This document shows, piece by piece, positions 1-7,593 of a stretch of 12,187 nucleotides of DNA; position 1 is the first letter of the stretch; each line of letters opens with the position of its first letter. Location: NCBI GenBank assembly GCA_012837465.1, contig DURG01000184.1:1-12187 (forward strand), given 5' to 3'. Under the pieces are notes generated by a model. The model searched no databases, was not told the origin of the DNA, and worked only from the letters and a program-made list of their open reading frames with translations. Source of the stretch: Propionibacterium sp. GTDB taxonomy: Bacteria > Actinomycetota > Actinomycetes > Propionibacteriales > Propionibacteriaceae. Made by a program: the position numbers and the translations under genes.

Positions 1-24
1 CCCCTTCTCCGTGTGGCTGGTTGG
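1..24 (-). promoter_or_regulatory. Sequence downstream of sdhB with a possible Shine-Dalgarno for the next gene
   Basis: Read on the minus strand, the last bases after the sdhB stop contain GGAGAAGGGG. This could be a ribosome binding site for a further minus-strand gene starting just outside the window. No start codon is visible inside the window, so this is only a suggestion that the sdh operon continues. No terminator hairpin is seen. Confidence 0.3.
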
Positions 25-776
25 TTACTTGCCGTCGCCCTTGAACATCGACGCGATGAGGTCGCGGTTCAGCTGGGAGATGGACTCGAGCGGGATGCCC
101 TTCGGGCAGACCGCTGCACACTCACCGATGTTGGTGCAGTTGCCGAAGCCCTCTTCGTCGTGCGCGGCCACCATCGACTTCACGCGGCGGTAACGCTCAG
201 GCTGGCCCTGGGGCAGCATCGCGAGGTGCGTGATCTTCGCCGAGGTGAACAGCATGGCGGAGCTGTTCGGGCAGGCCGCGACGCAGGCGCCGCAACCGAT
301 GCAGGTGGCGTTGTCGAAGGCGGTGTCCGCCTCGCGCTTCGGTGCCGGGGTCGCGTGCGCGTCCGGGGCCGAACCGGTGTTCGACGAGATGAAGCCGCCG
401 GCCTGGATGATGCGGTCGAACGCCGTGCGGTCGACGGCGAGGTCCTTGATCACCGGGAACGCGCCAGCGCGCCACGGCTCGATGTCGATCGTGGCCCCGT
501 CCTGGAAGGAACGCATATGGAGCTGGCACGTGGTGGTGCGGAACTCCGCGCCGCCGTGGGCGATGCCGTTGATGACGACGCCACACATGCCGCAGATGCC
601 CTCGCGGCAGTCGTGGTCGAACGCCACCGGCTCCTCGTTGCGCTCAGTGAGCTTTTCGTTGAGGAGGTCAAGCATCTCCAGGAAGGACATGTCCTCGGAC
701 ACGCCGTCGATGTCGTAGTCGACCATCTTGCCGGCCGCGTTGGGGCCGGCCTGACGCCAGATACGTAGCTTGAGCT

Positions 777-780
<4 letters not shown>
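25..780 (-). CDS. sdhB: Succinate dehydrogenase/fumarate reductase iron-sulfur subunit
   Basis: The 251-aa product carries electrons from the flavin of SdhA to the haems and quinone of SdhC through three iron-sulfur clusters on the cytoplasmic face. The cysteine pattern is complete. C58-x4-C63-x2-C66 with C85 binds [2Fe-2S]. C160-x2-C163-x2-C166 with C225 binds [4Fe-4S]. C170, C215 and C221 bind [3Fe-4S]. Length is normal for the family (about 240-260 aa). The GTG start was chosen because it overlaps the sdhA TGA (GTGA) and has a GGAG six bases upstream. The frame stays open further upstream, but that extension lies inside sdhA and is not needed for the fold. This is the last gene of sdhCAB, so it depends on translation of sdhA. 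Succinate oxidation versus fumarate reduction cannot be decided from the subunit alone. Confidence 0.96.
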
Positions 781-2788
<2,008 letters not shown>

Positions 2789-2792
<4 letters not shown>

Positions 2793-3514
2793 CCGATGAC
2801 TCCAATCAGGACAGCGAGCGGCATGATCATGAAGCCGACGAACAGGACAGCCGCCACGATGATGGCGAGCACGTTGAGCAGCTGGCGCGACTTCGCGCTC
2901 AGGTTGCCGCCCAGGGTCGCGAACGCGCTCCAGAAGCCGTGCCGGATGTGCATGACGATGAGCACCATGCAGATCGCGTAGAGCACGACCATCCACCACA
3001 GGCTGAAGCTGGCCAGCACCATGCGGTGGGGCTGGTCGCCGCTACCACCGGCGCCGAGCGAGCCCGGCACGATGGTGAACTGGATGAGGTGGAAGATGAG
3101 GAAGGCGGCGATGATGATGCCGCCCCAGCGCATGGTGCGCGAGGAGTAGGTCTGGACCTTCTTCTTCTGGTTCGAGTACTTGTCGCCACGCTGCGCAAGC
3201 GTCTTCGCCGAGAGGGATGCCGCGGACCAGATGTGCAGGATGACCGACGCCAGCAGCACGAAGCGGAACACCCAGATGAAGGTGCCCGCCGGCATGATCG
3301 GGTACAAGATGCCGCCGTCGTCGGTCTTGCCCTTCAGCCAGTGCGCGTAGTGATCAAACGCGTGGAAGTTGTCCGCTTGATAGAACATCTTCAAGTTGCC
3401 GTACATGTGCATGAGGAGGAAGCCGATCATGATCAAGCCGGTCACCGCCATGATGACCTTCTTCACGACCGTGCTTCGCCTCGCACGTGAATGAATGGTG
3501 AGATTTGTTGCCAC
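2789..3514 (-). CDS. sdhC: Succinate dehydrogenase cytochrome b subunit, di-haem b558 type
   Basis: The 241-aa integral membrane anchor passes electrons between SdhB and the (mena)quinone pool. Five hydrophobic helices can be read at about 18-40, 75-102, 128-150, 166-190 and 209-238. The first four each carry one histidine placed like the four axial haem ligands of Wolinella FrdC: H36 (LLMHMYGN), H94 (ILHIW), H142 (FHLIQF) and H189 (VMHIRHGF). That implies two haems b in one polypeptide, which explains the absence of sdhD. The Wolinella E-pathway glutamate two residues before the last ligand corresponds here to V187. The GTG start is uncertain: there is no clear Shine-Dalgarno, but TAGAGT lies six bases upstream and could be the -10 of a leaderless mRNA. 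The next internal ATG would remove the basic RRSTVVKK segment before helix 1. First gene of the operon. Confidence 0.93.
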
Positions 3515-3633
3515 GGCGACACTCTAGCCAACTGGGGACCCACTGTGTGCCAAGGGGGCAGGTTAACGGACAGCGCGTCCCCATATGCTATTTATGCGCA
3601 CATTTCGTGACGAAATACCCAGTCAGTTGCGGG
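3515..3633 (-). promoter_or_regulatory. Putative sdhC promoter region with 15-bp palindrome
   Basis: This spacer follows the trmD stop and precedes sdhC. On the minus strand TCGTCA (3613-3608), a 17-nt spacer and TAGCAT (3590-3585) form a plausible sigma-70-type promoter, giving a leader of about 64 nt. A perfect palindrome, ATTTCGT-G-ACGAAAT (3602-3616), covers the -35 hexamer, as a repressor site would. A second candidate -10, TAGAGT (minus strand 3526-3521), sits six bases before the GTG and would give a leaderless transcript. GGGGAC (3534-3539) and GTCCCC (3577-3582) form a weak inverted repeat between the two. No convincing trmD terminator with a T-run was found. The regulator is unknown. 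Confidence 0.45.
3602..3616. promoter_or_regulatory. Perfect 15-bp palindrome, candidate operator for sdhCAB
   Basis: ATTTCGT and ACGAAAT are perfect inverse copies around a central G. The site lies 88 bp upstream of the sdhC GTG and overlaps the best -35 candidate. A one-base loop is too tight for a terminator hairpin, so binding by a dimeric repressor is the more natural reading. It does not match the GlxR/Crp, Rex or LexA consensus as I remember them. The function is inferred from position and symmetry only. Confidence 0.45.
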
Positions 3634-4335
3634 TCATTCAGGATCCGCGAGGAGGTCCGGGCGACGTTCGGCGGTACGCCGCCGGGCCTCCTCGAGCCGC
3701 CACTCGGCGATCTTGGCGTGGTGGCCGCTGAACAGGATCTCGGGCACCTCGCGGCCCCGCCAGACGGGGGGCTTGGTGTAGTTCGGGTACTCCAGCAGTC
3801 GGTGCTCCGGCGAGTGCGATTCCTCGACGAGGGATGCGGGGTTGCCGACGACGCCGGGCAGCAGCCGCACGACCGCCTCGATGACGGCGAGGGCCGCGAC
3901 CTCTCCCCCGTTGAGGACGTAGTCGCCCAGGCTCACCTCGACGAGCTCGTAGCGCTCGGCGCAGTGGTCGATGACGCGTTGGTCGATGCCCTCGTAGCGT
4001 CCGCACGCGAACACGAGCCGCTCCCGCTGCGCCAGTTCGTAGGCCATGGCCTGGGTGAACGGGCGCCCCGCGGGGGTGGGCACCACGATCGTCATGGGCT
4101 GGGGAGCCGCCCCCTCGAGCGCGTCGAGCGCCTCACCCCACGGCTCTGGCTTCATCACCATGCCGGCGCCGCCGCCGTAGGGGGTGTCGTCGACGGTGTT
4201 GTGCCGGTCGTGGGTCCAGTCGCGCAGGTCGTGGACCGCCACATCGATGATGCCCTTGTCGATGGCCTTGCCCACCAGCGAGAGCTGGAGCGGGGCGAAG
4301 TAATCCGGGAAGATGCTGACGACGTCGAGCCTCAT
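3634..4335 (-). CDS. trmD: tRNA (guanine-N1-)-methyltransferase
   Basis: The 233-aa SPOUT-family enzyme makes m1G37 in tRNAs that have G36, using S-adenosylmethionine, and so prevents +1 frameshifting. Diagnostic blocks: MRLDVVSIFPDYF (1-13), DDTPYGGGAGMVMKPEP (49-65), the trefoil-knot segments CGRYEGIDQR (111-120) and SLGDYVLNGGE (135-145), RLLPGVVG with R157, LLEYPNYTKPPVWRG (180-194) and FSGHHAKIAEWR (202-213). Length matches the family. One oddity: the position equivalent to the catalytic Asp169 of the E. coli and Haemophilus enzymes reads as Glu (E172 in VEESH). The register is fixed by R157, equivalent to R154. The ATG overlaps the rimM stop (ATGA) and has GGAGG seven bases upstream. 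It is the last gene of the rpsP-KH-rimM-trmD run; the usual actinobacterial neighbour rplS is not next. Confidence 0.97.
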   Translation of the reverse strand: MRLDVVSIFPDYFAPLQLSLVGKAIDKGIIDVAVHDLRDWTHDRHNTVDDTPYGGGAGMVMKPEPWGEALDALEGAAPQPMTIVVPTPAGRPFTQAMAYELAQRERLVFACGRYEGIDQRVIDHCAERYELVEVSLGDYVLNGGEVAALAVIEAVVRLLPGVVGNPASLVEESHSPEHRLLEYPNYTKPPVWRGREVPEILFSGHHAKIAEWRLEEARRRTAERRPDLLADPE

Positions 4336-4850
4336 TCGACGTCCTCCAACAGCCCAGCGACGTCCGCGAGCTGCACGAAGCCGCCGTTGAGGTCGACGGT
4401 GGGCACCAGCGCCTGCACGAACGGCACCATGCGCTCCTCACCGTCGACCACGCACTGCAGCACGTCCTGGGCGGGCAGGTGCAAGACCTCGACGACGGTG
4501 CCGCGCTCGGCGCCGGTGTGGTCGAGAACCTTCAGGCCGACCAGTTGGCGGTCGAAGTACTCCTCGGGCTCGCTCGGCAGCTCGGCCGCCGGCACCCTGT
4601 CGTAGAGGAGTTCGCCGGTGAGCTTCTCGACGGCGGTGCGATCCGGCACATCCGCGAAGTGGACGATGAGCTTGCCCCGGTTCCACTTCACGGCGTCGAC
4701 GGTGACGGGGCGGCGCCCCTCCCCCAGCCGCAGTGTGACGCCGGGCTGAAAGCGGCGCGCGGGCTCGTCGGTGCGCACGTCGATGAACACGTCGCCCCGG
4801 ATGCCGTGCGCGCGACCGACGCGGCCGACGATGACTTCGATCTCACTCAT
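4332..4850 (-). CDS. rimM: 16S rRNA processing / 30S maturation factor RimM
   Basis: The 172-aa protein helps mature the head of the 30S subunit and in the known family binds ribosomal protein uS19. The N-terminal beta-barrel spans about 6-88 and begins VIVGRVGRAHGIRGDV, the family signature. The PRC-barrel domain spans about 96-170 and begins EYFDRQLVGLKV, with VPFV and ALVPTVD later. The ATG was chosen because GAAGGA lies just upstream and the RimM fold begins within seven residues. The frame is open for about 50 further codons upstream, but that stretch is repeat and hairpin DNA with no family similarity. The last 4 bp overlap trmD. Unlike the tight junctions of its neighbours, about 208 nt separate rimM from the KH gene. 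Confidence 0.95.
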   Translation of the reverse strand: MSEIEVIVGRVGRAHGIRGDVFIDVRTDEPARRFQPGVTLRLGEGRRPVTVDAVKWNRGKLIVHFADVPDRTAVEKLTGELLYDRVPAAELPSEPEEYFDRQLVGLKVLDHTGAERGTVVEVLHLPAQDVLQCVVDGEERMVPFVQALVPTVDLNGGFVQLADVAGLLEDVE

Positions 4851-5058
4851 GGGTTCCTTCACGTTGGTTGAGCCGACTGCCTCCGAGCCTGCGAGGAGCG
4901 CAGTCGCGTCGAAACCCCCAAGCCTTCTCGCGGGTTGCGATGAATACTTGGGGGTTTCGGCACGATCACGCTGCTTCCTTCGAAACGTTGGTTCGTTCCT
5001 CACGAACAGTCAGGACAGCGCGTACCTCGCAGGTGCTCGGCTCGACCAGCGGCGGTGT
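4851..5058 (-). repeat. Hairpin-rich spacer between KH gene and rimM, flanked by direct repeats of the rimM leader
   Basis: TTCCTTC directly followed by ACGTTGGTT (4854-4869) recurs at 4975-4993 with GAA inserted between the two halves. On the minus strand the first copy contains the rimM Shine-Dalgarno. Between the copies lie two strong inverted repeats. CGACTGC CTCC (4874-4884) pairs with GGAG-C-GCAGTCG (4895-4906), framed by GGTT (4866) and AACC (4913). CGAAACCCCCAAG (4910-4922) pairs perfectly with CTTGGGGGTTTCG (4947-4959). The two structures share CGAAACC and are partly exclusive. GGTTGAG...CGAAACC resembles an intergenic palindrome I recall as frequent in actinobacterial genomes. A further small hairpin, GTTCGT/ACGAAC, lies at 4991-5007. 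There is no T-run, so it is not a classical terminator. Confidence 0.7.
4859..4969 (-). CDS. Possible 36-aa leader ORF ahead of rimM (speculative)
   Basis: On the minus strand a GTG at 4969-4967 is preceded by GAAGGA with six bases of spacing and opens a frame of 36 codons. The frame runs through both hairpins and stops with TGA at 4861-4859, eight bases before the rimM ATG. The stop overlaps the GTGAAGGA that serves as rimM's ribosome binding site. The product would be basic and polar with about seven arginines, unlike any family I know. Its Shine-Dalgarno is the duplicated rimM one, so the arrangement may simply be a by-product of the duplication. In such GC-rich DNA a 36-codon open frame is not evidence of coding by itself. 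Confidence 0.2.
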   Translation of the reverse strand: MIVPKPPSIHRNPREGLGVSTRLRSSQARRQSAQPT

Positions 5059-5307
5059 TCAGCGGCGGCGGGGCCGATCCACGTCGACGAAGTCGACCCG
5101 GATGCTCTCCTTGCCCGCCAACGCGCCCACGACGGTACGCAGGGCCTGCGCGGTGCGGCCCTGACGGCCGATCACCTTGCCCACGTCGTCCGGGTGCACG
5201 CGCACCTCGAGCAGCCGACCGCGGCGCAGGTCCTTGTCCCTGACGGTTACGTCGTCGGGATTCGACACGATCCCCGCAACGAGGTGCTCCAGGGCCTCGG
5301 CAAGCAT
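5059..5307 (-). CDS. khpA: KH-domain RNA-binding protein (KhpA family)
   Basis: The 82-aa single-KH-domain protein binds RNA. In other bacteria KhpA pairs with KhpB/EloR and affects translation, division or envelope growth. The core GKVIGRQGRTAQALR contains the GxxG loop (G47-R-Q-G50), followed by RTVV and the RVDFVDVD strand. The N-terminus MLAEALEHLVAGIVSNPDDV closely resembles actinobacterial homologues. For that reason the ATG at 5307 is preferred over the GTG six bases upstream (which would overlap the rpsP TGA). The ATG also has GAGG seven bases upstream, whereas the GTG has almost no spacing. It follows rpsP within a few bases and is surely co-transcribed with it. The rpsP-khpA-rimM-trmD order is standard in Gram-positives. 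Confidence 0.93.
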   Translation of the reverse strand: MLAEALEHLVAGIVSNPDDVTVRDKDLRRGRLLEVRVHPDDVGKVIGRQGRTAQALRTVVGALAGKESIRVDFVDVDRPRRR

Positions 5308-5309
5308 GC

Positions 5310-5840
5310 TCACGCCTCTTCGGCGGGAGCCTCGGCCTCGGCCGGTGCTTCCTCAGCGGCTTCCTCGGCGGGGGCCTCCTCGGCCTTGGCCGCGGCGGCC
5401 TCGTCGGCAGCCTTCTTGGCAGCCTCCTCTTCGGCTGCCTTCTTGGCGGCTTCCTCGTCGGCCTTCTTCTTGGCCTTGGAGATGGCCGGCGCAGCGGCAT
5501 CGGCATCCTCGGCCAGGGCGGCGGCGAACGCGGCCTCACGGTCGCGCGGCTCGGGCTGCGGGTCCACGCCGGAGGGCGACTTGTCGCCGGTGAACTGCTG
5601 CCAGTCACCGGTGCGCTTCAGGATGGCCACGACGGCCTCGGTGGGCTGGGCGCCAACGCCGAGCCAGTACTGGACGCGCTCGGAATCGACGCGGATCAGG
5701 CTGGGCTCGTTCTTCGGGTGGTACAGGCCGATCTCCTCGATGGCCTGGCCGTCGCGCTTGGCGCGCTCGTCGATGACGATGATGCGGTAATGGGGCGAGC
5801 GAATCTTGCCGAGACGCTTCAGACGAATCTTGGTAGCCAC
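5310..5840 (-). CDS. rpsP: 30S ribosomal protein bS16 with long Ala/Glu/Lys-rich tail
   Basis: The 176-aa product has the bS16 core at residues 1-85: MATKIRLKRLGKIRSPHYRI, then RDGQAIEEIGLYHP, RVQYWLGVGAQPTEAV and ILKRTGDW. The usual bacterial protein is 80-90 aa. Here a tail of about 90 residues follows: first a Pro/Asp linker, then a helical-looking A/K/E-rich segment (about 121-150), then an acidic A/E/P-rich end. Actinobacterial bS16 commonly has such tails, although this one is on the long side. The start is GTG with AGGAG nine bases upstream. The open frame continues further upstream but the extension is non-homologous. First gene of the operon. The tail's DNA is low-complexity GCC/CTC triplets, so its length may vary between strains. 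Confidence 0.96.
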   Translation of the reverse strand: MATKIRLKRLGKIRSPHYRIIVIDERAKRDGQAIEEIGLYHPKNEPSLIRVDSERVQYWLGVGAQPTEAVVAILKRTGDWQQFTGDKSPSGVDPQPEPRDREAAFAAALAEDADAAAPAISKAKKKADEEAAKKAAEEEAAKKAADEAAAAKAEEAPAEEAAEEAPAEAEAPAEEA

Positions 5841-6040
5841 GTGTGTGGTGTCTCCTGTTGTGTGTGCCCCCGTGCGGGGGCTGTGTCGAAAGGTGCGGCG
5901 CGGCGTGTGGGGCACGTCGCACGTGAACCAAGGGGTCTCGTCCGAGCGCGTGAGAGGGCACACCCGGATGAGGTGCATCGGCCATTGTGCCAGAAACGCG
6001 CCTCGCATCCCAAAAGTGGCGGTGCGCATAGGATCGGGAC
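5841..6040. promoter_or_regulatory. rpsP: Divergent promoter region between rpsP and the metallopeptidase gene
   Basis: For rpsP (minus strand) TTGGGA (6013-6008), an 18-nt spacer and CACAAT (5989-5984, within CTGGCACAATGG) give a plausible promoter and a leader of roughly 135 nt. For the plus-strand gene, TAGGAT (6029-6034) lies exactly six bases before the GTG and could be the -10 of a leaderless mRNA. No good -35 accompanies it. The two start regions are about 50 bp apart and may interfere. The rpsP leader ends in a strong GC hairpin just before the Shine-Dalgarno. Confidence 0.45.
5866..5881 (-). promoter_or_regulatory. GC hairpin in the rpsP leader
   Basis: GCCCCC and GGGGGC are inverse copies around a four-base GTGC loop. 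In the rpsP mRNA the stem ends nine bases before the AGGAG that precedes the GTG start. It is not followed by a T-run, so it is not an intrinsic terminator of the ordinary kind. A role in controlling rpsP translation or mRNA stability is possible but inferred only from position. Confidence 0.4.
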
Positions 6041-6388
6041 GTGGAGATCAGCACGGATGACTTCGAGGCCCTCGTCGAGGAGGCCCTCGAGATGCTGCCC
6101 GCGCACCTGACCGAGAAGATCGACAACCTCATCTTCGTGATCGAGGACGAGCCCGAGGACGGTTCTGACTCGCTGGGCTGGTACGAGGGCACGTCGCTGA
6201 CCGACCGGGGCGAGACCTACGGCTTCGGCCAGTTGCCGGACCGGATCGTGTTGTTCCAGGGCCCCCTCAGCCGCATGTCCGCGGACGAGGACGACCTCTA
6301 CGACGAGATCTGGATCACGCTCGTCCACGAGTTGGGCCACTACCACGGCATCGAGGAGGAGGCCCTCCACGAACTCGGCTGGGGCTAA
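6041..6388 (+). CDS. Zincin-like metallopeptidase family protein (PF06262/DUF1025 type)
   Basis: The 115-aa protein has a C-terminal zinc-protease motif HELGHYHG (H96, E97, H100), followed by IEEEALHELGW. This is the signature of the small actinobacterial and proteobacterial 'metallopeptidase family protein' group. The two histidines and glutamate fit HExxH; E105 or E106 could supply the third ligand. The N-terminal half (FEALVEEALEMLPAHL, then IDNLIFVIEDEP) is acidic and also typical. No signal peptide is present, so it should be cytoplasmic. Its substrate is unknown. The GTG start has AGGA seven bases upstream, and the same bases form TAGGAT six bases before the start, so leadered or leaderless initiation are both possible. 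It lies divergent from rpsP, and its TAA overlaps the sppA TAG on the opposite strand. Confidence 0.88.
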   Translation: MEISTDDFEALVEEALEMLPAHLTEKIDNLIFVIEDEPEDGSDSLGWYEGTSLTDRGETYGFGQLPDRIVLFQGPLSRMSADEDDLYDEIWITLVHELGHYHGIEEEALHELGWG

Positions 6389-7593
6389 CCGCAGACGCTC
6401 GCCACCTCGCCGGCGAACACCAGAGGCTGTCCCCCACCGCAGAACGCCTTGCTGACCGCGGGCACGATGCCCGCGCCCTGCTCGACGGCGGGGGCCTGGC
6501 CGAAGGTGCGCGTCGCGCCCAGCAGGGATTCCCAGGCGGTGGGCGCGCGGACCGCCTCGACGCGGGTGTCGTCGGGGTCGAGGCCGGCCTGCTCCGCGGC
6601 GTGGCGGAAGAACTCGTCGCGGCCCATGACGCCGTCGACCAGGCCCTTGGCCTGCGCGGTCTCCGGGTCGAACATGAAGGCGCCCAACTCGTTGACGATC
6701 GTCTCCGCGGGAATGCCGCGGTGGCTGCTGACGTGCTCGACGAAGTTGTCGTACTCGACCTCGAGCCCGGCGGTGTAGTTGGCCCTCTCCTCATCGGTCA
6801 TGGGCCGGTACGGGTTGCCGAAGTCCTTGCCCTTGCCTGCGGAGAGGTATTCCTGCGTGATCCCACCGGTGGTGGTGACCCCGGATTCGAGGATGTTGCC
6901 GGTGGTGCCGACCACGCCGTCGTACTGGGTGAAGGGCCCGAAGATCACGCCGATGGAACCGATCAGGGTGCCGTGGTCGGAGATGATCTCATCGGCCGTC
7001 GCGGTGGCGTAGACGCCGCCGGAGGCGGACATCGAGGTCACGTGCACCAGCACCTTCTGGCCGGTGCGCTCCTGGTAGCGCTCGACCGCGTCGCTGATGG
7101 CGCGGGAGCCGCCGATGCTGCCGCCGGGGGTGTTGACCAGCAGGATGAGCCCCGAGGCGTCATCCGCGCCGAGGCCGTCGATCTCTTGGGCGATCTCGTT
7201 GCCATAGCTGCCCGCAGTGAGGAGGGCACCGTCTGAGGCATCAGAGAGGATGGCGCCGGAGACGTTGATGGCGCGCAGCTTGCCGGTGCCGCTGCCCCAG
7301 ATGGTGTTGAGGTTGGTGGTGGCGGTGCCGCTGGCCGTCGGGGTCATGGTGGCCAGGCTTGTCACCATGAGGATCAGCGTGGCCAGTGAGGTGACCAGCA
7401 GCATGGCTCCGAGTCCCAGGCCGAAGCCGATCCCTCGCCCGAACCCGCGGGCGAACCCGTGCTTCTTCGTCTCGACGAACTGCGGCGCCATCGGCGCCGG
7501 CAAGGGCTGCTGCGCGGCCTGCTGGTGGGCGGCGGGCGTCGGCTCAGGGTTCGGGGTGGGCGCCGACGGCGGGGGGAAGTTGGTGTCACTCAC
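6385..7593 (-). CDS. sppA: Signal peptide peptidase SppA-type membrane serine protease (S49 family)
   Basis: The 402-aa protein begins with a Pro/Ala/Gln-rich cytoplasmic segment (7-38), then a hydrophobic segment at about 55-83 (LVTSLATLILMV) that anchors an external protease domain. S49 features: LLVNTPGGSIGGS (151-163), SMSASGGVYAT with the probable nucleophile S191, GTLIGSIGVIFG (208-219), and YLSAGKGKDFGNPYRPMTDEE, where K256 is the best candidate for the general-base lysine of the Ser/Lys dyad. The family degrades cleaved signal peptides in the membrane. The start is a GTG with AGGAGG six bases upstream. Two late cysteines (C385, C401) near the end could form a disulfide. It is the last gene of the ffh operon, 38 bp after the amidohydrolase. 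The stop overlaps the convergent metallopeptidase stop, leaving no room for a dedicated terminator. Confidence 0.93.
   Translation of the reverse strand: MSDTNFPPPSAPTPNPEPTPAAHQQAAQQPLPAPMAPQFVETKKHGFARGFGRGIGFGLGLGAMLLVTSLATLILMVTSLATMTPTASGTATTNLNTIWGSGTGKLRAINVSGAILSDASDGALLTAGSYGNEIAQEIDGLGADDASGLILLVNTPGGSIGGSRAISDAVERYQERTGQKVLVHVTSMSASGGVYATATADEIISDHGTLIGSIGVIFGPFTQYDGVVGTTGNILESGVTTTGGITQEYLSAGKGKDFGNPYRPMTDEERANYTAGLEVEYDNFVEHVSSHRGIPAETIVNELGAFMFDPETAQAKGLVDGVMGRDEFFRHAAEQAGLDPDDTRVEAVRAPTAWESLLGATRTFGQAPAVEQGAGIVPAVSKAFCGGGQPLVFAGEVASVCG

Noticed and set aside
4910..4959. Intrinsic terminator after khpA
   Set aside because: The 13-bp stem is strong, but no T-run follows on either strand and the loop is 24 nt; an inserted repeat or leader structure fits better.
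4332..5003. Longer RimM starting at 5003
   Set aside because: The extension is encoded by the hairpin/direct-repeat DNA and has no RimM similarity; the family starts at the MSEIEVIVGR segment.
5320..5480. Tandem DNA repeat in the rpsP tail
   Set aside because: The similarity comes from repeated Ala/Glu/Lys codons without a fixed unit or period, so it is amino-acid low complexity rather than a true tandem array.
4771..5790. 339-codon plus-strand frame across rimM, khpA and rpsP
   Set aside because: It crosses three genes on the other strand, and its alanine/serine runs come from the low-complexity rpsP tail.
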